Assembly (NCBI GenBank): GCA_039105265.1
Contig: JAPFFF010000007.1
Span: 1,550,001-1,614,000 of the forward strand
From: Tritrichomonas musculus
Lineage: Eukaryota; Parabasalia; Tritrichomonadida; Tritrichomonadidae
Length of the DNA: 64,000 nucleotides
Direction of reading: 5' to 3'
Made by a program: the position numbers and the translations under genes. Below the pieces are notes generated by a model, which was given only the letters and a program-made list of their open reading frames with translations, was not told the origin of the DNA and did no database searches. Shown here piece after piece: positions 40,139 to 49,500 of this stretch (position 1 is the first letter of the stretch; the number at the start of each line of letters is the position of its first letter).

Positions 40139-41536
40139 ATGAATCCATCACCAAAAGACAATTTGAGATTACGATTACAAATTAGAGATGATGTTTCAGC
40201 AAAGCTTGAATCAGAAGTAGAGTCAGTTATTGATCTTTTTTTAGAATATAATTTGGATTATTTCTCCGTCTTACAAATACTTTCAACACATCAATATTTA
40301 CGATTGTGTAGAAAAGCTTTATCGCTGCCTGTTACAAAACCGGAGCATATTGCTTTCATCAATTATTCAATTTTATCTTTATCTCTTGAAACGCCAATCA
40401 CATGTATAGAATATATTGAGGCGGTTTCGGCATTAAGAAATCTTGAAAGATCAAGAGTTCCGCCTTTTCTACATCAAGAAATTGATGAATTTTTTGATTT
40501 AATTAATGAAGATAATCAGACACTTCAACATAGCAATGAAGTTATTGACGATGAAGAAATAGCTCATATTGACATCCAAAACTTGTATTCCACAGTTAAT
40601 ATGTCTGAAATTTTTAATAAAGAGCCGATTAATCATGATTTATCATCAAAAGCAATTAAATTGCATCAATGTTTGCAAAATGGAGCCAGTACAGATATAT
40701 TAATTTCGAATTTATCAGATGCTACGAATGAATTCACAGATTTTTCAACTCTTTTAGATTATTTTTCTTTTCAAAGTGATATTTACAAAAGATTTGCAGA
40801 TCTCATACTGGCAATCGTTTATGTATCATATTCCTCAAATAATAAAAGTACCGAAAATATCTCAATGTTCAAAAAGCATTTTGCTATCACAAAAGCATCA
40901 TCATATTTTTTAGAGATTTGTAATATTGTAACTAAAGATTTTATTGGTGAATTACCTCCGATTCAAAGCTTCCCTTCAGATTTCGATAAAGATTTAACCA
41001 ATATCTTAAACTTATGCTCAGAATTTACAAATGATTTTAATTATCATATTTTAGCTGCAATTCAGTTATCAATGACAGATATTAACGAATCAATTGCCCA
41101 CTTTGCTCTAGCTATAAGTTATAATTATTCAAGATCAAAAGAAATTTCTGATCGTCTTGCTGCGTGTGGAATTGAGTTACTAATTCAAGAATATGTTCCA
41201 AAGAAAAAAGGCTATGCTGCAGCATTGTATCAATTTGTTTGTGATGAAGATATTTTAGCAATTATGACAAACAATGCAATGAAGCTAACTAAAGATGAAC
41301 TACTTGAAGCAATGCCGTATTTTTGGAACTTTGATATTTTACACCTGATAATGCCTGAAGATAGAGAACAACAACAGTTTATCTTGGCTTATAGTGCAAA
41401 GAATATGGAAGAAAGCGATACAATATTAACATTCCGTGATTTGTGTACATTAAGACTCCTCAATTCATTGGATAAAGACTTTTCAATTTCAAATTTACAT
41501 GTATTTAATGTTGATAAAGCAGAAAGCAATAAATGA
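40139..41536 (+). CDS. Predicted helical protein, function unknown
   Basis: A 465-residue protein with no family I recognise. Composition is balanced and codon use resembles the neighbouring real genes, so it is very probably expressed. It appears all-helical, with alternating hydrophobic stretches (VESVIDLFLEYNLDYFSVLQ, LLDYFSFQSDIYKRFADLIL) and no signal peptide or membrane span. An acidic loop lies at about 130-155. It is convergent with the Med12-like gene; only 117 bp separate the two stop codons. Confidence 0.7.
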   Translation: MNPSPKDNLRLRLQIRDDVSAKLESEVESVIDLFLEYNLDYFSVLQILSTHQYLRLCRKALSLPVTKPEHIAFINYSILSLSLETPITCIEYIEAVSALRNLERSRVPPFLHQEIDEFFDLINEDNQTLQHSNEVIDDEEIAHIDIQNLYSTVNMSEIFNKEPINHDLSSKAIKLHQCLQNGASTDILISNLSDATNEFTDFSTLLDYFSFQSDIYKRFADLILAIVYVSYSSNNKSTENISMFKKHFAITKASSYFLEICNIVTKDFIGELPPIQSFPSDFDKDLTNILNLCSEFTNDFNYHILAAIQLSMTDINESIAHFALAISYNYSRSKEISDRLAACGIELLIQEYVPKKKGYAAALYQFVCDEDILAIMTNNAMKLTKDELLEAMPYFWNFDILHLIMPEDREQQQFILAYSAKNMEESDTILTFRDLCTLRLLNSLDKDFSISNLHVFNVDKAESNK

Positions 41537-41631
41537 ATAAAAATATATATGTATATAATATCTAATTAAAAATGATATTTTTTATTATTTACAAGATAAA
41601 TTATAAATTTTAAATTAATCTATTATTTCTA

Positions 41632-41656
41632 TTTTTTTTTTTTTTTTTTTTTTTTA
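41632..41656 (-). repeat. Poly(A) run abutting the Med12-like stop codon
   Basis: On the minus strand the Med12-like stop codon TAA runs straight into an unbroken A tract (24 T on the plus strand, 41632-41655). A genomic poly(A) placed exactly at the 3' end of a coding region is what reverse transcription of a polyadenylated mRNA would leave, but chance homopolymers are common here. Confidence 0.6.
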
Positions 41657-44600
41657 GAACCAATCTAAACTATCGTTACCCAATTCGAATGGAGTCATGT
41701 CATTAAATGAAGTTAATGATTCATTGTCAAATCCAAATGGTCCACTGTTATTATCTTGATGAGGAATCGTGAAATTAAAGTAAAGCGGATCTTGGACTTT
41801 AACGAAAGATTGCATTAGCATATTTACAAGGATGTATTGCCTAGCATTTGATGGAAATTGCTCAAGACTCTTCAAAATATGATCATGAAAATCTCTATTT
41901 TGTTCAATTTCCATTTCGGCTGTTTTTGTTACAATAAAATTAAAAACATCTAATACAAAAAGATTGGTCTGTCTGTAATTGTCATTTGTCAACGACATAA
42001 GCCAAAAAAGAAGTTTATCAGCCATGCTTTTTACAATGGCAGTGCTTTGCATTTTGGTCTTCATAAATCGATTTGCAAAAGTTGCAAATATGTAAGAAGC
42101 AATATTCATTAAAATGACATTTTCTTCGCTGGTTTGGTCACTTTCAGGGAATGAATATTTGCAAAAGTCATCACAAATTTGAACAAGAATGGCTTCTGAA
42201 CAATTATTAATGATCGGATGAAGATAGTCAATTTGAGTAGGTTTTATTAATGGTTTTTTCATGCTTAGCGTTTCATGAATATTTTTGGCTGTTTTCAATG
42301 AAACAAATTGCGTAAATTGGTCTTGCGGGTCAGCACAAAGAAGAGTCCAGCAGTTGAGATAAATTTGTAATTTTTCTCTTGCCTCAGGATTATTCATATC
42401 GTAATCAGTAAGAAGTATTAATTGATAAAAGCAAGCCCATAATTTATTAATATGTTCCTGGATCTGTTGTTTATCAACTTGATTTGGAGTAACAGGGATT
42501 CCACTGTTATAATAAACCTTATAACGAAGCCAAAGAGTCCAAAAAGTGGATGTTGTCCTATCAACATTTTTAGCATAATAATTAAATATATCATTAAATT
42601 CATAAGCTTGTAAACCTATCGGGAGAAGTGAAAAATAAGCTGCTGATATTGGTAAAGGAGGTTCTTTTGTGAGGGTGTTTCGAAGTGATTCTGTAATTAT
42701 TGGTGTTGGAAATTGACGCAATCGTGTGAGTAAGCTCTTATAAAGTTCTTGGTCAGTTAAATATGCAACCACATTTTCAGTTAAAATCAAGTCAACTGGA
42801 AATGAATTGGGATTGTCTTCAATAATGTTAAAGAAAAGATTAATTAAATGTTCGTTGGTGCTAAAATTAGCCCTATTTCTTGGTGATAAAATTAATTGTA
42901 AATAAAAAGAAGGGTGAATGAAATTATTCTTAAATAAAAGTGTTAGAAAATCTGTAATTACTTGTCTTGAATTAGAATCTTCTTTTTCAACAAGATCCTG
43001 ATTACTGATTATTGTTTGCATAAAGCATTTAATAAATTGGTCTGTTCCCTTAGAAACACTTTGAGATTCGCAAAAGTTCACAAAAAAGTCAAATAACATT
43101 TCATCAGTTAAAAGAGGAAAACTTAATAGATCTTTCAAAAATTGTGTAAATACTTTTCCAAAATCGTTTTCCGTTCTTACACTGAAGAACAAATCGAATA
43201 TATGAAGGCTACATAAATGAGAATTATTAAAGATGAAATTCTGGAGATTTGTTGTTGATACATTAATATTTTTCGATGTTTGTTTTTTGGTGGGCAATTG
43301 GCCTTTATATTTTGATAAACAAGTAGATACATTATTATCTTCGCATTCTTTCCAAAATCGAGAAAGGAGTTCCGAAATTTTATAATTTGGATTATCTGGA
43401 GGTAAGGCTGTTGCTGCTAAGGAATCAAGGAGATTATGTGCAATGAAACAAGGAATTGTCTTTTCAATAAAAGAATAGTCAAACACTGTGAACTTAGAAG
43501 GTTTGCTTTTGTTAAATAATACGGTGATTAATGATAATGCGTCTATTTTTTGAAGAACAGAGCAAAGTGTTCCAAAATCATGTTTAGCTTGTCCTATGAG
43601 AAATAAAATGATTTGAAACCTAAAAACATATGGTAATTCAGCAATTTTGTCAACGTTCTCAACTAAGTCTGAGCCAAGGGACCTCATCTCTTGATCAAAA
43701 TTATTATCAGGAAACAAGTAATCCATCATACTAGAAATCTGCCTTAAAACGTATTTGTCTTGAATCATTGAAGGTAAGTTTGAAATAATTATTGCTGAAA
43801 TATTTTGGTTTTTCAATAGGCCATTTATCTTTATATAATGCAAGAAATTTGTGTAATCAAAGACCTTTTGTAATTGAAATTCAAGGAATAAGTATCTGAA
43901 ATTTTCAATCATCGATGATTTTTCGAATAAGAGATGGAAAAATTCATGATATTCAAAATTTGGAACAAGCTTTTTGATTAAAAATGCAACCGTTGCCGAG
44001 ACAGCTTCTTTTTTGGTAGAAAACCACAAAACTGAAGAGCACATTGTCATTGCAAGCTCTTGTCGTTGATCAGGAGTTGCATATTTCATTATTCCCGACA
44101 TTGTTTCTTCGATTATATTAGGCTCAATAAATGGAAAAGATCCAAATATCAAATTTCGATAATGAGATGAATAGTTAAGGCGAGAAGGGCAGAGCGTATC
44201 ACTTAACATTCTTATTCGTTCTTCAGTTTCTTCAGTTTGAAGATCTTTTACATACTCTGAGTAATGTAAATTTAATCCTAATTGAACTAATTGTGATCTA
44301 GTTATTTGAAGTTCGTTTGCAAACAGAGATTTATATTCAACTCTATTTTTTGATTTCGTCAAAAAATTTAAAAGAATTGAATATGTAGGTAATATTTCGT
44401 TTTTGAAAATTGCCATAAATGAAGGTGGAAGTTGATCCATAAGACTAAGAATAATATCTTCATGCCTCAATAAATTCTTCATATATAATGCATATGCAAA
44501 TTTAGCATAATGAGAATAATTAAATTTTTGTAAAATCGACGCTTTTTTGTCATCTCGAATTAAAAGCCTCTTGAAGGTTTCGGTTAAATCGATGTCTTCA

Positions 44601-45028
44601 TTTGTTTTTTTTATATAAGTTTGAACTGCCCATGCAGCACGATTAACTGCAATGCAATTATCAACGCAATGTTCCAATAATTCTTGTAATGACATTATCT
44701 CAATATTAGGAACTGGACAAAGAGAATTGATGTGAATAGTTGGATTAATTAATTTAAATTTAAATAAGGAAATCGAGTTTTTATCAGTATCGTTTGGAAT
44801 AGGTAAACTAAGTTTGTCAGATTGAAGTCCATAAATTTGTGGAAGGTTTTGATCTACAAAATCAAGTTTCTGTAAAAGATCATTTTCATCCATAATTTGA
44901 TCTGATTTTTTCATAAGATTTACAAAAAGAGTATCTAAAGTGTTTTTTGGTGTGTATTCATAGCTGCTTTCCTGTGGAATTGGCGTAATATATGGTTCCA
45001 TTGCAAATCTTGTTACTAAATCATCCAT
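41654..45028 (-). CDS. Mediator subunit Med12-like protein
   Basis: A 1124-residue protein from the ATG at 45028 (four upstream codons are open but lack ATG). An N-terminal stretch aligns by eye with the Med12 core: [20 protein letters not shown] with human [40 protein letters not shown] with [20 protein letters not shown], then [20 protein letters not shown] with LLKLLLPLLLRYSGEF. Med12 activates CDK8 within the Mediator kinase module. The rest is helical and acidic at the end ([20 protein letters not shown]). It is about half the length of animal Med12, without the Q-rich tail. Orthology is an inference from a short alignment. Confidence 0.6.
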   Translation of the reverse strand: [1124 protein letters not shown]

Positions 45029-45467
45029 TTTCTTTAACAATGGCGGTTGAAAAAGAAAAATTTTTTATAAAATTCATCATTTTAGTATTATTTTTTATAA
45101 AACCATTTTTATATCTATGAAGCAAAATACAATAAAGTATTTGGATATTATATATTCAAATTTCTCAAATTTCATCAATATCAAATGTGAATATTGAACT
45201 TCAATTCAGTATAACTTAAACAAACTGATTGTAAATATGATTATAAAGCTAAATAATGTTAATCATGTAATGCTAAAATATAAAAAAAGAAAAATACAAA
45301 AATATGATTAAAACTCAAAGAACTCAAAATGTTAGATAATCAAAGAGCAATTTTAAAATCAACATCCATTTCAAATAATAGAATAAAAAAGAAAAAGAAA
45401 AAAAAAAAAAAAAAAAAAATATATATTATAAATAAATGATTTAGGTTGTTTCAAAAAGTTGCGTTAT
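45029..45467. other. Intergenic region between eL31 and Med12-like genes
   Basis: 439 bp without a gene. It includes an A-rich run at about 45390-45419. Just upstream of the Med12-like ATG the sense strand carries a pyrimidine-rich TTTTTCAACCGCCATTG stretch. Confidence 0.65.
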
Positions 45468-45800
45468 TTACTCGACTTTAACAGTCTGTAATTTGTCGAA
45501 GTTTTCAACTTCTTTGTATGAAGCGACGGTTATCATTTGGTCATTCTTATCAGCCTTACGTTCAAAAACAACACGAACACGAGTTGGGGGATTAGCGCGG
45601 CTGCGATACCAAATTCGGGAGTTAAGTTCTTGATCGATGACAACTCTCTCAGTATGCATCAAACTTTGTCCTGCTCTGACGATTTCTTTGATTGCGCGTT
45701 CTGCCTTGTACTTACGGCGTGAGTTGTGAACAAGCTTCTGTAAATGGAGGGTTGTTTCAATCTTCTTTGGTTCGTGATTCTTTGTCGAGAAAATTGGCAT
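45468..45800 (-). CDS. RPL31: 60S ribosomal protein eL31
   Basis: A 110-residue protein covering the whole eL31 fold. Landmarks: KYKAERAIKEIVRAGQSLMH (family FKKRAPRALKEIRKFAxKxM), RVVIDQELNSRIWYRSRANP ([20 protein letters not shown]), TRVRVVFERKADKND and VASYKEVENFDKLQTV. It is a structural 60S component. The start is set by ATG at 45800; another ATG 21 nt upstream on the same strand is in a different frame. A TCATT lies about 62 nt upstream, which would place that upstream ATG inside the leader. The stop overlaps UAAA. It is divergent from the thioredoxin-like gene. Confidence 0.9.
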   Translation of the reverse strand: MPIFSTKNHEPKKIETTLHLQKLVHNSRRKYKAERAIKEIVRAGQSLMHTERVVIDQELNSRIWYRSRANPPTRVRVVFERKADKNDQMITVASYKEVENFDKLQTVKVE

Positions 45801-46075
45801 TCAGAAAAAGGCCGACCATGATTCCAGTCAACCGCCAAATGGAATTGAAAAAATTTGAGAAATGACATCTTTACTTTTTGTTTAAAAAAATGAATGAATA
45901 AATACTCTTAATTTTATTCGTTAAATAAAGAACTTTTTCAGAAATTTGTTCTCTTTAGTAAAAATAAATTAATACTTCATTAAGTGCTAATTAAATCATT
46001 TTGATTAATTATTCTCTCAAATTTCATAAGCAAAGGTCAATTTTTTTCAATAAATAATTCAAATTTTTCTTTTTT

Positions 46076-47143
46076 ATGCTTTTGATACTTTTCTTAAAAT
46101 GTTTAAATGGAATCGAATTTAACATGACAAAAAATAATATGGATGCGCTCTTTAGTCGTGGTTATTCAATTTTTGCAAGATTTTATTCACCAAAATGTAA
46201 AATATCTAAAATCTCAGCACCTGAATTTTCAAGGGCGGCACAACATTTCAAAAAAATTATCTTTTTAAACGTTGATTGTACTGAATTTTCTTCTTTTTGT
46301 CAGAAGCATTTAGTTGTTTCATTTCCTTCATTTTATTTATTTAAAGAAGGAAAACTTCCTTTCATTGTTTTTACTAAAGCAAGAACTACAGAAGCAATGA
46401 TTAATTTTATCGAGGAAAAAACGCATCAATACAACACAACTTACTCATTAAAACCTATCTATAAAGTCGATTTATTAACTTATTCAAATTATATTAACTC
46501 AAATGGATGTATTGTTTTTAATTTTCATCTTTCATTTTATCGTCCTTCGCAAATTTATAGAAATATTTTTACAGAATATCTACATGTATTTAATGGTGAT
46601 GAAAAAGTTAAATTTATAGAAATGGATTGTTATATATATAACCAATTTTGTGATACTGTTTCTAATTTTCCATCAACGCGCATATATGTTAATAAAACAA
46701 TAAAATATGATGGAGCGTTCAATTCACCAGAAGAATTAGTTACGACAGTTAACAAAAAATGCCAAACCAAAAGAATGATGAATGGTCATCTAATGCCGCA
46801 TATTGGTATTGACCGAATGACAGAAACTGCAATTTCAAAGTTTAAAAAAATATATTATCAAAATGCAACAGCAGCCAAAGAATGGATTGAAAGAGATTTT
46901 GCAAAATATTTAAGTAATATTGATGATAGCCATTTTTCGTCATATGCATCAATCAATCAAATCAAAAAATTTATAATTGATATTATGGAAAAGATTATAA
47001 ACAATGGACCTCATTTTTTAATATACTTTTTGAATGTTACTCAAAAATCTGCATTTGGCTCGAAAACTTCAATGAAGAAGCGAGATGATTTAGATATTAG
47101 ATCTAATATATTAAATGTGTTTATTAAATATTTCTATCCTTAA
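46076..47143 (+). CDS. Secreted/ER thioredoxin-ERp29-like protein
   Basis: A 355-residue protein. Residues 1-15 (MLLILFLKCLNGIEF) look like a signal peptide. Residues about 18-120 are a thioredoxin domain: SIFARFYSPKC with C41-K-I-S44 at the active site, then FLNVDCTE and VSFPSFYLFKEG. A single active-site cysteine would bind substrates but not complete redox cycles. Residues about 130-240 form a second, motif-less thioredoxin fold (VKFIEMDCYIYNQFCDTV, NFPSTRIYVNKT). The C-terminal part, helical from about 250, resembles the ERp29-type domain of some PDIs. An ER chaperone role is inference. No KDEL-like tail is seen. Confidence 0.7.
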   Translation: MLLILFLKCLNGIEFNMTKNNMDALFSRGYSIFARFYSPKCKISKISAPEFSRAAQHFKKIIFLNVDCTEFSSFCQKHLVVSFPSFYLFKEGKLPFIVFTKARTTEAMINFIEEKTHQYNTTYSLKPIYKVDLLTYSNYINSNGCIVFNFHLSFYRPSQIYRNIFTEYLHVFNGDEKVKFIEMDCYIYNQFCDTVSNFPSTRIYVNKTIKYDGAFNSPEELVTTVNKKCQTKRMMNGHLMPHIGIDRMTETAISKFKKIYYQNATAAKEWIERDFAKYLSNIDDSHFSSYASINQIKKFIIDIMEKIINNGPHFLIYFLNVTQKSAFGSKTSMKKRDDLDIRSNILNVFIKYFYP

Positions 47144-47380
47144 TCCTTTTTTTCTTTTTTTTAAAAAAAAAAATCAAAAATTGCTTTTATTTGATTCTGG
47201 TACAACCAATGTTCATTAATTTTAAAAGACTCTTCAAATCATTTAAATCATGAAATTATAATTGATATTAAAGAAATAGTATTAAAAAGATAACTTTATT
47301 GTATTTTATGATGTAACAATTTCATTATTAAATTAATAATTAAAACATTCTTTAAACATTTTATCATCTTTCTTTTTATA

Positions 47381-48073
47381 TCATTTCACAACAACAACTT
47401 TTGCAGCTCGAAGAAGTTTTCCATCAATTGTATATCCTTCGTTAATAACATCCATGACTGTACCAGATTCTCCGTTTGGATTTGGAACTGTAGCAATAGC
47501 ATCATGAAACTCTGGATTAAATTTTTGACCTTTAGAACTCAGTCTAATGATCTTGAATGCCTTGAAAATAGAATGCAATTCAGAATCAATAATTCCAACG
47601 GCCTCAAGAATCGAGGCTACTGTTTGTTTTTCTCCAGATTCCTGAATTCTTTTGATATTATCTGCAACAGGTAGCAATTGCTTAGCAATTGAAACAACAG
47701 CTGTTGTCTCAAGTTCTCGTGCGAGACGCTCAAAACGTCTACGAGAATTTTCTACGTCAGCAAGAAGATAAAGATTTCGATTTTTGAGATCATTTACTTC
47801 ATTTTCAAGTTGTTCATATGTAGGTTTGGGAATTTCTTCTTTTTTATTTTCTTCTGCTGCTGGTTTTTCTTTTGTTTCTGGGTTTTGTGTATTCTTCTGC
47901 TCTTCCACTTTGGTATTTTGCTTTGATTTTAAAAGATCATCAATACCCTGTGTAGTTTCAGTTGATTTTATAGAATTTTCTTCTTGAATAGTTTGTGAAG
48001 CTGCTTGAGCAAAGGACCTAACAAAAGTTGATTTAATAGGAAAGCTTGCAAGTGAAGAAAGTTGGGAAATCAT
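47381..48073 (-). CDS. Hydrogenosomal GrpE (Mge1) nucleotide exchange factor
   Basis: A 230-residue protein from ATG at 48073 (the frame stays open nine codons upstream without ATG). Residues 1-21 (ISQLSSLASFPIKSTFVRSF) form a short Ser/Arg presequence like those of hydrogenosomal proteins, probably cut near RSF. An acidic/Gln-rich linker follows to about 80. The GrpE coiled coil starts about 85 (LKNRNLYLLADVENSRRRFE), and the beta domain carries the signature KFNPEFHDAIATVP, GTVMDVINEGYTIDGKLLRA. GrpE/Mge1 releases ADP from organellar Hsp70. TCATT (48120-48124) with an AACTTTTTC word beside it lies about 50 nt upstream. The gene sits 137 bp downstream of the GNAT gene. Confidence 0.88.
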   Translation of the reverse strand: MISQLSSLASFPIKSTFVRSFAQAASQTIQEENSIKSTETTQGIDDLLKSKQNTKVEEQKNTQNPETKEKPAAEENKKEEIPKPTYEQLENEVNDLKNRNLYLLADVENSRRRFERLARELETTAVVSIAKQLLPVADNIKRIQESGEKQTVASILEAVGIIDSELHSIFKAFKIIRLSSKGQKFNPEFHDAIATVPNPNGESGTVMDVINEGYTIDGKLLRAAKVVVVK

Positions 48074-48210
48074 TTTGAATAATTGAGCGACCAATCTCAA
48101 AATTTTGATGAAGAAAAATAATGAAAAAGTTTCTTCTCAGAAAGTAAAGAAAAAGTTGATAAATTATTAGCATGTTTACTCCCAATAACAAAAAATGAAG
48201 CATGTCTATT

Positions 48211-49086
48211 TCAACCAACAGCTAGAGATAAAAGAGAATAAAATTTGGGTATATTGAGATTATCTGGATGTCCATTTTTGTACATTCTTTGATCTTCTAT
48301 AACGAATTTGATGTGATATGTATTTTTTAATTCTTCAATAAGATTAGTAGCTAGTTTATTATTAGCTGGTACATTAACAATAAATGGATCGCCTTCTTTA
48401 AGCTTATTGATAAGAGTTGCAATTAATGCTTTTGCGATATCATTTGAATCAGCATAGCATGGTGATATTTCCCAACCTTTATTTGTTTCATGCATAGATG
48501 CATATCCACTTAGTTCTTTTTTATCATTATAATATACAATTGATTTAGCATTTGGTATTTTTAACCAATTTCTGAGAAAATCGCTCCTAGTTGAGGGAAA
48601 GCAGTCTTTATCATATAAAGCAATATGGTTAAAATGCTCGTTTTCATCATAATTTAAAATGTTCAAATCAGAATTAACATTGATTGCCTCTCCTATATAT
48701 CTGATGGATCCTGTTGAAATAGTAAAACCACTTTTTTCGTAAGATTCAACTCTTTCTTGAACAGCATCAAGGCCTATCATGCATCCATCACAGTGTTCTA
48801 AAGCTTTTTGGAATATTTTGAGTCCATATCCTTTTTTTCTATATTTTGGTTTAACTATATAGTATCCTAAAAAAGCAAAATTGTCTGGATATCTTACTGC
48901 TGAAATTGTAGCGACAATCTCGTCACCAATAACACCTTTGAGAAAACCATCAGGATCTAATTCATAATATGCATCAATTGTATCATATGATTCTACCCAT
49001 CTTTCATTTATTGCATAGTCTAGCATAATTTTTAGATCATTTCGATCCATCTTTACAATCTTATACTCTTCACTTTCAGCATCCAT
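48211..49086 (-). CDS. GNAT-family acetyltransferase
   Basis: A 291-residue protein from ATG at 49086. The N-terminal half is a GNAT fold: VESYDTIDAYYELDPDGFLK, AFLGYYIVKPKYRKKGYGLK (acetyl-CoA binding RKKGYG, motif A), then GLDAVQERVESYEKSGFTIS. The C-terminal half (YGSL-type strands, KGWEISPCYADSNDIAKALI) resembles the second lobe of YitH/HolE-like two-domain acetyltransferases. These are common in bacteria and scattered in protists, so lateral transfer is possible. Substrate unknown. On the sense strand a GCAACTTTTTG element lies about 20 nt before the ATG. Confidence 0.75.
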   Translation of the reverse strand: MDAESEEYKIVKMDRNDLKIMLDYAINERWVESYDTIDAYYELDPDGFLKGVIGDEIVATISAVRYPDNFAFLGYYIVKPKYRKKGYGLKIFQKALEHCDGCMIGLDAVQERVESYEKSGFTISTGSIRYIGEAINVNSDLNILNYDENEHFNHIALYDKDCFPSTRSDFLRNWLKIPNAKSIVYYNDKKELSGYASMHETNKGWEISPCYADSNDIAKALIATLINKLKEGDPFIVNVPANNKLATNLIEELKNTYHIKFVIEDQRMYKNGHPDNLNIPKFYSLLSLAVG

Positions 49087-49500
49087 TAAAACAAAAACAA
49101 AAAGTTGCAAAAATTTCTTAAAGATTATTCAAAATTTTGAATACCTGACAGCTTACTAAACCTCATAACAAATTTGAGCAAAGTATTCTGATTCATTGAC
49201 CGATTAGTTGGAACTGGGATGGAATCAAGACTTTTTTAGAAAATATCTTTATTTTTCAAAGGTCACTTTTTATTAACTTTTTCTAAAAAAGTTGTATTCT
49301 TATCATTTTCACGTAGACGTAATCGTCAAACGTAATTGTTTTTTTTTCTTGGTCTATTTTATTGAAAAAGTTTAAACAGAACGTAATTTTTAAAACCTCC
49401 GAAGGATAATGTTTATTATTAAATGTTGATAACTAGTCATTCTTATTATTTTTCGATCTACTCTAAAAAACATTCAGTAATTAAAATATTAAAAACACAT
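49087..49500. other. Intergenic region
   Basis: 414 bp without a gene. It carries repeated AAAAAGTT/AACTTTTT words (about 49092, 49275 and 49373) and a CGTAATCGTCAAACGTAAT patch at about 49318; otherwise featureless. Confidence 0.6.
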
